In this document: piece after piece, positions 7,406-16,082 of the stretch
Layout: each line of letters opens with the position of its first letter
Numbering within the stretch: position 1 is the first letter of the stretch
Made by a program: the position numbers and the translations under genes
Notes under the pieces: generated by a model
The model's input: the letters and a program-made list of their open reading frames with translations, nothing else
What the model was told of the DNA's origin: nothing
The model's database searches: none
Assembly (NCBI GenBank): GCA_945901855.1
Contig: CAMDLT010000042.1
Coordinates: 1 to 35,702, forward strand
DNA: 35,702 nucleotides
DNA from: Asaia bogorensis
GTDB lineage: Bacteria; Pseudomonadota; Alphaproteobacteria; CACIAM-22H2
Reading direction: 5' to 3'

Positions 7406-8788
7406 ATGTCCGCGCGCGTTCTTGTCGTCGACGATCTGCTGCCAAACGTCAAACTCCTCGAAGCGCGGCTCAGCTCCGAATATTTCCAGGTCGCAACCGC
7501 GTTTTCCGGCCGCGAGGCGCTCGAAAAAGCGTTCGACAATCCGCCCGATATCATCCTGCTCGACGTGATGATGCCGCAGATGGACGGCTTCGAGGCGTGC
7601 CGGCTCTTGAAGGCGGACCCGCGTACCTGCCACGTGCCTGTCGTGATGGTGACGGCACTGTCTGCCAACGAAGACCGAGTCCGCGGTCTGGAAGCCGGCG
7701 CCGACGATTTTCTGACCAAGCCCGTGCGCGACATTGCCCTTTATGCGCGCATCCGCTCGCTCGTCAGGCTCAAAATGCTTGCCGACGAATGGCGGTTGAG
7801 AAATGCCACATCGGAACGTTTCGGCATGCCGGAAGCGCGCCAGACCGTGCAGCAGGAGATCCCGACTGCCGGGGCCAAGCTGCTGGTCGTCGACGAAATG
7901 CCGACGCTGCAGCGCCTCCTTGCCCAGCACATGAAATCGGACGATATCTCGCTGAAGGTGACGAGCGATCCGCAAGCGGCGCTTGCCGCGGCCAACGAAG
8001 GGGACTTCGACGCCATCCTCGTCAACACGCTAATGCGCAAATCCGACGGTCTGCGGCTATGCGCCGAGTTTCGCTCGGGCGAGCATACGCGCCACACGCC
8101 GCTCATGGCCGTGCTGGACGAGGGCGACGACGTTCGGCTTGCGCGTGCGATCGATATCGGCGTCACCGACTATCTGATGGCGCCGGTCGAACCCAACGAG
8201 CTGATCGCCCGCGTGCGCAGCCAGATACGACGCCGACGCTATATGGAGGCGTTGCGCAACAACTACGAACGCAATATGGCGCTGGCGCTGACCGATGCGC
8301 TCACGGGGCTCTATAACCGCCGCTATATGGAAGCCCATCTGGCCAATTTGTCGCGCCGGTCGGCCCAGCCGGACCGTTCCTTGGCCTTGCTCATGGTCGA
8401 TATCGACAATTTCAAGCATGTCAATGACACGTACGGCCACCCGATCGGCGACGAGGTGCTGAAGGCAGTCGCCTCGCGGCTTCGGCACAACGTGCGGCCG
8501 TTCGATACGGTCGCGCGATGGGGCGGGGAAGAATTCATCGTCGTCATGCCGGAATCGGACATCAAGACCTGCGCCATTGTCGGCGAGCGTTTGCGCGGCA
8601 AGGTCGCGCAAGAGGCCGTGGAGATCGGTACGAACCACGGCCCGATCAGCGTGACAATCAGCATTGGCGCGGCTGCAACGCCGCTTGACCGGTTCGATCC
8701 GGCAGATCTAATCCGGCGCGCCGACGAGGCGCTATATCGGGCAAAAGACACCGGCCGCAACCGGGTCGAAGCAAGTGTGGCTACTTGA
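7406..8788 (+). CDS. pleD: response regulator/diguanylate cyclase PleD
   Basis: A 460-residue REC-REC-GGDEF protein that makes c-di-GMP from two GTP and controls the swarmer-to-stalked (motile-to-sessile) switch in relatives. REC1 (about 1-120) has phospho-acceptor D53 and lysine in FLTKPV. REC2 (about 155-275) is degenerate: the acceptor position is N207 and the lysine position is alanine (YLMAPVEP), as expected for a dimer-adaptor domain. The cyclase domain starts after [13 protein letters not shown]; its active site is GGEEF (373-377) and an inhibitory RxxD site, RPFD (364-367), lies five residues before it, so product feedback inhibition should work. Its stop codon overlaps the end of rpmG by eight bases. 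Confidence 0.95.
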   Translation: MSARVLVVDDLLPNVKLLEARLSSEYFQVATAFSGREALEKAFDNPPDIILLDVMMPQMDGFEACRLLKADPRTCHVPVVMVTALSANEDRVRGLEAGADDFLTKPVRDIALYARIRSLVRLKMLADEWRLRNATSERFGMPEARQTVQQEIPTAGAKLLVVDEMPTLQRLLAQHMKSDDISLKVTSDPQAALAAANEGDFDAILVNTLMRKSDGLRLCAEFRSGEHTRHTPLMAVLDEGDDVRLARAIDIGVTDYLMAPVEPNELIARVRSQIRRRRYMEALRNNYERNMALALTDALTGLYNRRYMEAHLANLSRRSAQPDRSLALLMVDIDNFKHVNDTYGHPIGDEVLKAVASRLRHNVRPFDTVARWGGEEFIVVMPESDIKTCAIVGERLRGKVAQEAVEIGTNHGPISVTISIGAAATPLDRFDPADLIRRADEALYRAKDTGRNRVEASVAT

Positions 8789-8948
8789 TCTTGCCTTCTT
8801 TGAACACGACGTGCTTGCGCGCGACCGGATCGTATTTCTTGAGCTCAAGCTTTTCGGTCGTCTTGCGCGGATTCTTTTTGGTCACGTAGAAAAAACCGGT
8901 ATCGGCGGTGCTGTTGAGTTTGATTAGCATCGGTTTGGACTTGGCCAT
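8781..8948 (-). CDS. rpmG: 50S ribosomal protein L33, zinc-free form
   Basis: A 55-residue basic ribosomal protein beginning [20 protein letters not shown] and containing no cysteine, so it is the C-minus (zinc-independent) L33. ATG 8948 is used because all L33 proteins start there; a frame extending to 8966 would add six unconserved residues. The gene converges with pleD and the last eight bases of the two coding regions overlap. A strong promoter lies about 43 bp upstream on the minus strand. Confidence 0.97.
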   Translation of the reverse strand: MAKSKPMLIKLNSTADTGFFYVTKKNPRKTTEKLELKKYDPVARKHVVFKEGKIK

Positions 8949-8990
8949 GGATGGGCCCTCGAACAAAGGAGGAAAGGCAAACGGGCCGCG

Positions 8991-9018
8991 ACAATAGCGC
9001 GCAAACGCCGCTTGTCAA
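8991..9018 (-). promoter_or_regulatory. sigma-70 promoter of rpmG
   Basis: On the minus strand a consensus TTGACA (9018-9013) is followed after 16 bp by TATTGT (8996-8991). It lies between the S41 protease stop and the rpmG start, with a predicted transcript start near 8984. This implies rpmG is transcribed separately from the upstream block. Confidence 0.65.
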
Positions 9019-9038
9019 GCGAGCAGGTTGGCGGGCGA

Positions 9039-10625
9039 TCAGCGCGCCTGGGCGGCTTGTTGGACCGACTGCAAAACGCGCGCAAATACAGCCGAATCGC
9101 GCAGCAGCGCCTCGGCGATTTCCAGGTCGCTTTCGCGGCTGGCATTTTCAGGCGGACAGATTTCGCGCAGGCGTTTCAGCAAGCCCGAATCGGCATGGTC
9201 GGCTGCTCGCCAACGCGCCATCGTGGCGGGATCCGTGATCTGGCCGCGACGCACAGCCGCCAACGCCTCCGCGACGCCGTCGGCCTTGCCCGATGTGCAA
9301 TAAGCCGGAATGACGCCAAGATCGGCCAGCGGATAGCCCGACGGCGCGTGGAAGCGCGCCCACGTGATCACGAGCTCGCCGTCGTTGGGCATCTGCACAA
9401 GCGTCTGCACGGAGCCTTTGCCAAAGCTGGTCGTGCCCACGACGATTGCGCGGCCGTTGTCCTGGAGCGCCGCCGCGACGATTTCGGATGCCGATGCGGA
9501 TTGCCCGTTGATCAGCACCACCAGCGGCAAATCTTCGCCGATATCGCCCGACGAAGCGTTCATGCTTTGCTGGCTGGCGCGATGCCGCCCGCGGGTCGAA
9601 ACGATCGTACCGCGCGCCAGGAACAGGTCCGATACGCCCACGGCCTGGTCGAGCAACCCGCCCAGATTGCCGCGCAGGTCGATCACTGCGCCGCGGATCG
9701 AGGGGCCGATCTCGGCTTTGGCGCGGCGCACCGTGTCTGCGAGCGTATCGCTGGTACGCTGGTTGAATCCCGCCACGCGCAAATAAGCGATATCGCCGTC
9801 GCGCCGATAGGTGACGGTCGTGGGCACGATATGGCTGCGGAACAGCCGCATATCGATGCGCTGGTCGGTCGGCGGGCGGCGCACATCGATGCGCACTTCC
9901 GTGCCAACGGGGCCGCGGAGCCGTGCGATGACCTCGCGCTCGGGAAGGCCCAGGATCGAGCGCCCATCGACCGACATGATCCGGTCGCCGACGCGCAAGC
10001 CCGCCCGCCCGGCCGGCGATTCCGCATTGACGGTATCGACGCGCGTCTCGCCATTTTCGAACCCGACCGTCACGCCGATGCCGCCGAAGCCATCGCGCAC
10101 GGCGCGCGAATCGCGCGCCCGGTCCGGGTCGTCGTAGCGCGTGTAGGTATCGAGCTTGGCCAGCGAACCGTCGAGCACCGTTCGGAACACGCGATCGTTG
10201 GCGGCCTCGCGCAGTGCGGGCGAGAAGCTGCGCGCCGATTCTACCGCTTGCGCCGTGACACTGGCCCAGCGCGCAACTTCCTCGCGGCGCGGGGCCTCGA
10301 AATTCCCGACGACAGTCTCGCCGTCCAGCACGACCAAACGCAGGTTTTGATTGCGCACATTGATGCGCGCGTCGAGCTTGGAGAGATTGGCAAGGCCCGA
10401 CGTCGCCAAGACCGAAACATCGACGGGGTTGATGTAACGCGTCGCCAATTCGTCGTAAGCACGCTGGTAGAACTGGCTCGGCGCAGGAACGTAGCGCGCT
10501 TCTTGCGATGCCGTCGGGCGCGCGGCCTCGCGTGGACCCGCACAAGCGGTCGCAAACAGCACAAGTGCGCCGAACAAAGCACCGATGCGCGAAATCTGCC
10601 GGTAGCCGCGGCCGCGTCGGCTCAT
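9039..10625 (-). CDS. S41-family carboxy-terminal processing protease, predicted lipoprotein
   Basis: A 528-residue Ser-Lys protease of the CtpA/Prc family, acting in the periplasm on protein C-termini. The N-terminus has a basic region, a hydrophobic stretch (IGALFGALVLF) and a lipobox-like ATAC, suggesting membrane anchoring through a lipidated cysteine. A PDZ domain is centred on GFGGIGVTV...GRAGLRVGDRIMSVDG. The catalytic dyad is S378 in SASASEI and K403 in SFGKGSVQ. ATG 10625 overlaps the stop of the DUF983 gene by ATGA, so the pair is coupled. It is distinct from classical CtpA in having a long N-terminal segment before the PDZ. Substrate unknown. Confidence 0.9.
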   Translation of the reverse strand: MSRRGRGYRQISRIGALFGALVLFATACAGPREAARPTASQEARYVPAPSQFYQRAYDELATRYINPVDVSVLATSGLANLSKLDARINVRNQNLRLVVLDGETVVGNFEAPRREEVARWASVTAQAVESARSFSPALREAANDRVFRTVLDGSLAKLDTYTRYDDPDRARDSRAVRDGFGGIGVTVGFENGETRVDTVNAESPAGRAGLRVGDRIMSVDGRSILGLPEREVIARLRGPVGTEVRIDVRRPPTDQRIDMRLFRSHIVPTTVTYRRDGDIAYLRVAGFNQRTSDTLADTVRRAKAEIGPSIRGAVIDLRGNLGGLLDQAVGVSDLFLARGTIVSTRGRHRASQQSMNASSGDIGEDLPLVVLINGQSASASEIVAAALQDNGRAIVVGTTSFGKGSVQTLVQMPNDGELVITWARFHAPSGYPLADLGVIPAYCTSGKADGVAEALAAVRRGQITDPATMARWRAADHADSGLLKRLREICPPENASRESDLEIAEALLRDSAVFARVLQSVQQAAQAR

Positions 10626-11017
10626 GCGTCGCTTCCTTCGGCCGACGTCGCCCACATCACGCCCAACACCGCCCCCTTGATCGGGCGCAGCAAGGCAAGC
10701 GACAGCACAATGGTTGCAGGCAGCCATACGGCCATATGAACCCACAACTCCGGCGCAACCGATTTTTCGAGCATCAGCATCAGCGGCACGATGATGTGGC
10801 CGACGATCAGAATTGTGAAATAAGGCGGCGCGTCGTCGGCCCGGTAGCGGCCCAATTCGTGCCCGCACGATGCGCAGGTTTGGTTTACCCGAATATAGCC
10901 GGTGAACGCTGCGCCGGCACCGCAATTGGGACAATGACCGCCCGCCCCGCGACGCAGCCCAAGCTGCCACGAACGGGGGGCTGATCCGCGAAAGTCGTCT
11001 TGCTGCCCGAGTGCCAT
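10622..11017 (-). CDS. DUF983 zinc-ribbon membrane protein
   Basis: A 131-residue protein with a four-cysteine zinc ribbon (C29, C32, C48, C51; HCPNCG and CASCG) followed by two transmembrane helices (about 68-84 and 93-110). This is the DUF983 layout, a family common in alphaproteobacteria and without a settled function. It follows rnr by 113 bp and overlaps the S41 protease start by four bases, so a shared role in the envelope is plausible but inferred. Confidence 0.85.
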   Translation of the reverse strand: MALGQQDDFRGSAPRSWQLGLRRGAGGHCPNCGAGAAFTGYIRVNQTCASCGHELGRYRADDAPPYFTILIVGHIIVPLMLMLEKSVAPELWVHMAVWLPATIVLSLALLRPIKGAVLGVMWATSAEGSDA

Positions 11018-11130
11018 TGTCCAAAACTCTCCGTTCGCATCAATATACGCCGGAATTGCCGCAGGTCATGGGCCAACCTGCTTTCCCCAAAACCAGATCG
11101 GCGCTGCGGCATTCCTGCCACAGGCATATC

Positions 11131-13347
11131 TCAACGCCGGCGTCGCTTGTTTGATTTGGGAATGTGCCGGGGCGGCGGACGCCGGATATTGCCCCCGCCG
11201 CTTTCCATGATTTCAAAGACCAGGCTAGCGGTCAGTTTTTCGGCCTCGCGCAGACGCACTTCGACGGCTTGGCCAAGCTGATACGTGCGGCCCGTCCGAT
11301 TGCCGGTAAGTGTATGGCGCCGCTCGTCAAAATTATAAAAATCTTGGGGTAACGAGCGCACCGGAACGAGGCCGTCGGCACCCAACTCGTCGAGCGTGAC
11401 GAACAGCCCAAATTTCTGTACGCCCGAAACGCGCGCCGAAAACTGGGCACCTTCGCGGTCCATCAAATACGCAGCCACATAGCGCGCCATTGCGTCGCGC
11501 TCCGCCGCCACGGCCCGCCGTTCGGTTGCCGAAATATGCTCGCCTGCGACTTTGAAGTCGGGCGGCGGTTTGTCGCCCATCAGGCCGCCGTCGCCAAGCT
11601 TGCCGGCCGAAATCAAGGCGCGGTGGACGAGCAGATCGGCATAGCGGCGAATGGGCGAGGTAAAATGGGCATAGCGCGCCAGCGCCAGCCCGAAATGGCC
11701 CAAATTGTTGGGCGCATAGACCGCCAGCGATTGGCAGCGCAAAATCATCTGGCTGACAAGCGGGCGTTCGACCTTGTCGGCGGCCCAGGCGAGCACGCGG
11801 CCAAAATCTTGCGGCCGGATCGCAGCTCCGCGCGCGAGATTGAAACCGAGCCCGTCGAGCACCTCGCGCAAGCCGTCGACGCGTTCGGGGGCGGGCGGTT
11901 CGTGCACGCGATACATGCAAGGCAGCTTCGCGCGCTCCAGCGTCTCGGCCGCGCAGACATTGGCCAAGATCATGAACTCCTCGATCAGCTTGTGGCTGTC
12001 GAGGCGCAGACGCGGTTTGATCGAAGCGATCTTGCCGTCCGCGCCGATCTCGACCTTGCGCTCTGCGACGTCCAGGTCGAGCGCGCCACGCTCGCGCTTG
12101 GCGGCGTCGAGCAGACGGTAGGCGGCGTAAAGCGGGACGACGACCTTGTCGTGTATCCAGTCGGGCGCTTTTTCGTGCCCGTCGGCGATCGCTTGTATCG
12201 TCTCGTAGGTAAAGCGTTTTGCCGAGCGGATTGTCGCACGCACAAAATGGTGCGCGCGCTTTTTGCCGTCTGCGCCGATGACGATATGGACCGCGAGCAC
12301 CGGCCTGTCTTCGTCGGGACGCAACGAGCACAGGTCGTTCGACAGTCGCTCGGGCAGCATCGGCACAACGCGGTCGGGGAAATAGCACGAATTGCCGCGC
12401 CGATAGGCGCTGCGATCGAGCGCGTCGTCGCCGCGCACGTACCAGGCGACGTCGGCGATCGCGACCGTCAGCTTGAAACCGCCCGGATTGTCGGGCGAAG
12501 GATCGGGCTCGGCCATCACGGCATCGTCGAAGTCGCGCGCATCCGCACCGTCGATGGTGACGATCGGGCAGCCGCGCAAATCTTCGCGGTGGTCGAGCGT
12601 CGCGGGTTTCGCGCGTTCGGCCTGGTGCAGCGCGTCGGCCGGGAACTCGGTTGGAATATCTTGCGAAAAAATCGCGATCAGGCTGGCCGAGCGCGGATCG
12701 CCCAATTGGCCGATGCGCTCGACAACTTTGGCTTTCGGCAGACCCAAACGCCGGGCGGGCAATATTTCGGCCAACACCAAATCGCCCGCGACCGCCCCAT
12801 TGAGCGCGTCGAGATCGACGACAAATTCAGATTTGATGCGCCGGTCGGTCGGTGCAAGGCGAAACGTGCCGCCCGAACCGGGCGCGAGTTGTCCGACCAA
12901 ACGTTCCACAACCGGCTCGACTAGGCGTACCAGCGTGGCGCTATAAGCGCCGTCTTGCGCCGAAAACTCGACGAGCCCGTGCGCCCCGATCGCGGGCGCG
13001 GTATGGCCGAGCGGTACGATCAAGCGGACGAGCGGCGCTTCGCCGTTCCATTCGGTCGGGCGCACGAGGGGCGTGCCGTCTTCGATGTCGATCGCTTCGA
13101 CGGCAACCATTTTGAGGCCGGGCGCCAAGGCTGCGCGTGCGAGCGCGATACGCCCGTCGCCAGCGGGCACGATTTGGCCGTCGCGCAGCATGTCGCGCAG
13201 CAAAATTTTGAGCGCATCGCGTGCGGGCCCTTTGAGTCCAAGAATCTTCGCCAAGCGCCGTTTCTCGACTGGCGCCGACGAGCGAGCCAAAACCGTCAGT
13301 ACGGTCTTCGCATCGAGACGGGCAGGGGCACGATTCGTCGGCGGCAT
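11131..13347 (-). CDS. rnr: ribonuclease R
   Basis: A 738-residue processive 3'-to-5' exoribonuclease of the RNB family that degrades structured RNA and takes part in RNA quality control. An N-terminal winged-helix/cold-shock region (about 1-230) leads to the RNB catalytic domain, with the metal-binding motif RDFDDA at about residue 270. An S1 RNA-binding domain follows (about 620-710: GAQFSARVSGVQKFGLFV), then a short basic tail ending SNKRRRR. ATG 13347 is chosen because the long upstream extension in this frame is only the lysine-rich tail of topA read in another frame. The gene follows topA by 40 bp. Upstream ribosome binding sequence is weak. Confidence 0.95.
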   Translation of the reverse strand: MPPTNRAPARLDAKTVLTVLARSSAPVEKRRLAKILGLKGPARDALKILLRDMLRDGQIVPAGDGRIALARAALAPGLKMVAVEAIDIEDGTPLVRPTEWNGEAPLVRLIVPLGHTAPAIGAHGLVEFSAQDGAYSATLVRLVEPVVERLVGQLAPGSGGTFRLAPTDRRIKSEFVVDLDALNGAVAGDLVLAEILPARRLGLPKAKVVERIGQLGDPRSASLIAIFSQDIPTEFPADALHQAERAKPATLDHREDLRGCPIVTIDGADARDFDDAVMAEPDPSPDNPGGFKLTVAIADVAWYVRGDDALDRSAYRRGNSCYFPDRVVPMLPERLSNDLCSLRPDEDRPVLAVHIVIGADGKKRAHHFVRATIRSAKRFTYETIQAIADGHEKAPDWIHDKVVVPLYAAYRLLDAAKRERGALDLDVAERKVEIGADGKIASIKPRLRLDSHKLIEEFMILANVCAAETLERAKLPCMYRVHEPPAPERVDGLREVLDGLGFNLARGAAIRPQDFGRVLAWAADKVERPLVSQMILRCQSLAVYAPNNLGHFGLALARYAHFTSPIRRYADLLVHRALISAGKLGDGGLMGDKPPPDFKVAGEHISATERRAVAAERDAMARYVAAYLMDREGAQFSARVSGVQKFGLFVTLDELGADGLVPVRSLPQDFYNFDERRHTLTGNRTGRTYQLGQAVEVRLREAEKLTASLVFEIMESGGGNIRRPPPRHIPKSNKRRRR

Positions 13348-13387
13348 GGGCGCGAGCGTGGACCGCTTTGAACCCTTGCGCAATCCG

Positions 13388-16051
13388 CTATTCCGGCGCG
13401 GCGGTTTTTTTGGCGCGCTTGGCTTTCGGCGCTGCCTTGGGGGGCGCCTCGGTGGTGGCCTTGGGTGCCGCCTTGGGTTTTGCGACTTTTTTGGCGGCCT
13501 TTTTGCGCACGGGCGCGTTGCCTGCACGCGCGCGGCGTTCGGCAATCAAACGCACGGCATCGTCGAGCGAGACTTCCTCGGGCGTAAGATCCTTGGGCAG
13601 GTTCGCATACGTGCTGCCGTGCTTGACGTAGGGGCCGTAGCTGCCGACGGCCGCCGTGATGGGCGCCCCGTCTTCGGGATGGTTGCCCACGACGCGCCCG
13701 ACAGGGGCGGCAGCGCGCCCGAACCGGCGGCCCGTCGACGGCTGGGCGAGCACGTCGACCGCGCGGTTGAGGCCGATTTCGAGTGCGTCTTGCGTCGTCT
13801 GGATCGATTTGTATTTTTCGCCGTGCTTGAGATACGGCCCGAAACGACCCAATCCAGCCAGGATGGTTTCGCCCGTTTCGGGATGCTTGCCGACCAGACG
13901 CGGCAGCGACAAAAGCTTGAGCGCGAGGTCGAGCGTGACCTCGTCGGGCTTCATGTCTTTGGGCACGGATTGGCGTTTGGGTTTGTCTTTGGGCTTGGCG
14001 CCGCCCGTGCCGAGCTGCACATACGGCCCGAACGGCCCGTTGCGCAGCTGGATTTCTTCTTGAGTCGCGGGATCAACGCCCAGCACCTTGTTGGCGACGC
14101 CCGCGGCCGGTTCCCCTTCGCCGCCATCGACCGTAAGCGGGCGCGTGAAGCTGCAGGTCGGGTAGTTCGAACAGCCGATAAACGCGCCGCGCTTGCCAAG
14201 CCGCAACCCCAGGCGGCCGGCCGTGCAGGCAGGGCACGCGCGCGGTTCCGTGCCGTCGGGGCGATTGGGAAAGAAGTGGGGTCCGAGCGCTTCGTCGAGC
14301 GCGTCGATCACGTCGCGGATTTTGAGATCCTTGGTGTCGGCGATCGATTTGGAGAACGCGTCCCAGAATTCGGCCAGCACTTTGCGCCAATCGGCGCGCC
14401 CGCCCGAAATTTCGTCGAGCTGGTCTTCGAGTTTGGCCGTGAAATCGTATTCGACGTAGCGCTTGAAATAGTTTTCAAGGAACGTGGTCACGACGCGCCC
14501 GCGGTCTTCGGGCGTGAAGCGGCGCTTGTCGAGTTTGACGTAGCCGCGCTCCTGCAGCGTTTCGATGATCGAGGCATAGGTCGAGGGTCGGCCGATGCCA
14601 AGCTCTTCGAGGCGCTTTACCAGGCTTGCTTCGGAAAAGCGCGGCGGGGGCTGGGTGAAATGCTGCTCTGGCTTGATGGCGCCGCGCGGCGTGGCGTCGC
14701 CCTCGCTCAAGGGCGGCAGCAGTCGGTTTTCGTCGTCCTCGGCGTCGGAGGGATCGTCGCGATCTTCGCGGTAGAGCGCCAAAAATCCTTCGAAGACCAG
14801 CGTCGAACCGGTGGCACGCAGGGTCGTGCGGCCGTCGGGCGAGGCCAAATCGACCGCTACCTGGTCGAGTTGCGCGCTTTCCATTTCCGACGCGATCGTG
14901 CGCTTCCAGATGAGCTCGTAAAGCTTCAACTGGTCGTCGGCAAGCGCATGCGCGACCTGGTCGGGGAGACGCAGCATGTCGGTCGGGCGGATCGCCTCGT
15001 GCGCCTCTTGCGCGTTCTTGGCCTGGGTCTTCCAGATGCGCGGCTGTTCGGGCAAAAACTTCTTGCCGAACTGCTCGGCGATCAACGCGCGCGCCGCGCG
15101 CACCGCTTCGCCCGACAGCGTTACGCTGTCGGTACGCATATAGGTGATGAGGCCGACCGTTTCGCCGCCGATATCGAACCCCTCGTAAAGCTGCTGGGCC
15201 AAACGCATCGTGCGCGAGGCGCCAAAGCCAAGCTTGCGCGAGGCTTCTTGCTGCAAGGTCGAGGTGGTGAAAGGCGCCATCGGGTTGCGGCGCACGCGTT
15301 TGCGTTCGACCGACTGGACCGCATACGGATCGCCCGCTTCGATCTTGGCGACCGCGGCCTGGGCCGCCGCTTCGCTGGCAATGTCGAATTTGTCGAGGCG
15401 CGCGCCGTCGAGATGCGTGAGGCGCGCATCGAATTTCTCGCCGCCTTTGGCCTGGAACTGGACGCCCAAGGTCCAATATTCGCGCGCGCGGAAGCGTTCG
15501 ATTTCGTTTTCGCGCTCGCAGATCAGGCGCAGCGCAACCGACTGCACGCGGCCCGCCGACCGGCTGCCCGGCAATTTGCGCCACAGCACCGGCGAGAGAT
15601 TGAACCCGACCAAATAGTCGAGCGCGCGGCGCGCCAGATAGGCATCGACCAAATCGCGGTCCAGATCGCGCGGATGCCGCATCGCCTCAACGATCGCGTT
15701 TTTGGTAATTTCGTTGAATACGACGCGGCGCACTTCGACGTTTTTCAGCTTCTGCGTCGCCTCGAGCACTTCTTTAAGGTGCCAGGAAATTGCCTCGCCC
15801 TCGCGGTCGGGGTCGGTTGCCAGGATCAGCGTCTTGACGCCCTTCAATGCGCGCGTGATTTCGCCGACGGGCTTTTTGGCGCGCTCGCCGATCTCCCAAT
15901 GCATTTCGAACGCGCGGTCGGGTTCGACGGCCCCGTCTTTTTCGAGCAGATCGCGGACATGCCCGTAGGACGCGAGCACGCGATATTCGTCGCCCAGATA
16001 CTTGTTGATGGTCTTCGCCTTCGACGGCGATTCCACGATAACGAGCTTCAT
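13388..16051 (-). CDS. topA: DNA topoisomerase I
   Basis: An 887-residue type IA topoisomerase that relaxes negative supercoils. The Toprim domain starts at once (MKLVIVESPSKAKTI). The active-site tyrosine is Y304 in TYMRTDS. The C-terminal part has one four-cysteine zinc finger (ACPACTAG...GCSNYPTC), then three cysteine-free topoisomerase repeats (each with a G-FGPY/SYGPY core and a GKHPETG/GNHPEDG block), and ends in a lysine/alanine/proline-rich tail typical of alphaproteobacterial enzymes. ATG 16051 has AGGCGG directly upstream and is the family start. It follows dprA by 31 bp. Confidence 0.97.
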   Translation of the reverse strand: MKLVIVESPSKAKTINKYLGDEYRVLASYGHVRDLLEKDGAVEPDRAFEMHWEIGERAKKPVGEITRALKGVKTLILATDPDREGEAISWHLKEVLEATQKLKNVEVRRVVFNEITKNAIVEAMRHPRDLDRDLVDAYLARRALDYLVGFNLSPVLWRKLPGSRSAGRVQSVALRLICERENEIERFRAREYWTLGVQFQAKGGEKFDARLTHLDGARLDKFDIASEAAAQAAVAKIEAGDPYAVQSVERKRVRRNPMAPFTTSTLQQEASRKLGFGASRTMRLAQQLYEGFDIGGETVGLITYMRTDSVTLSGEAVRAARALIAEQFGKKFLPEQPRIWKTQAKNAQEAHEAIRPTDMLRLPDQVAHALADDQLKLYELIWKRTIASEMESAQLDQVAVDLASPDGRTTLRATGSTLVFEGFLALYREDRDDPSDAEDDENRLLPPLSEGDATPRGAIKPEQHFTQPPPRFSEASLVKRLEELGIGRPSTYASIIETLQERGYVKLDKRRFTPEDRGRVVTTFLENYFKRYVEYDFTAKLEDQLDEISGGRADWRKVLAEFWDAFSKSIADTKDLKIRDVIDALDEALGPHFFPNRPDGTEPRACPACTAGRLGLRLGKRGAFIGCSNYPTCSFTRPLTVDGGEGEPAAGVANKVLGVDPATQEEIQLRNGPFGPYVQLGTGGAKPKDKPKRQSVPKDMKPDEVTLDLALKLLSLPRLVGKHPETGETILAGLGRFGPYLKHGEKYKSIQTTQDALEIGLNRAVDVLAQPSTGRRFGRAAAPVGRVVGNHPEDGAPITAAVGSYGPYVKHGSTYANLPKDLTPEEVSLDDAVRLIAERRARAGNAPVRKKAAKKVAKPKAAPKATTEAPPKAAPKAKRAKKTAAPE

Positions 16052-16082
16052 CCGCCTGCCTTCCGCGCCGGACCGATTTTCG

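Noticed and set aside
8965..8972. Perfect AAAGGAGG Shine-Dalgarno on the plus strand between rpmG and the protease
   Set aside because: The frames that follow on the plus strand are shadows of the S41 protease gene, so it is probably coincidental.
9012..10739. 575-codon plus-strand frame opposite the S41 protease
   Set aside because: Shadow of the protease on the other strand; no family resemblance.
11061..11081. Inverted repeat GCAGGT/ACCTGC upstream of the DUF983 gene
   Set aside because: Six-base arms with a nine-base loop and no U-tract; too short to separate from chance in GC-rich DNA.
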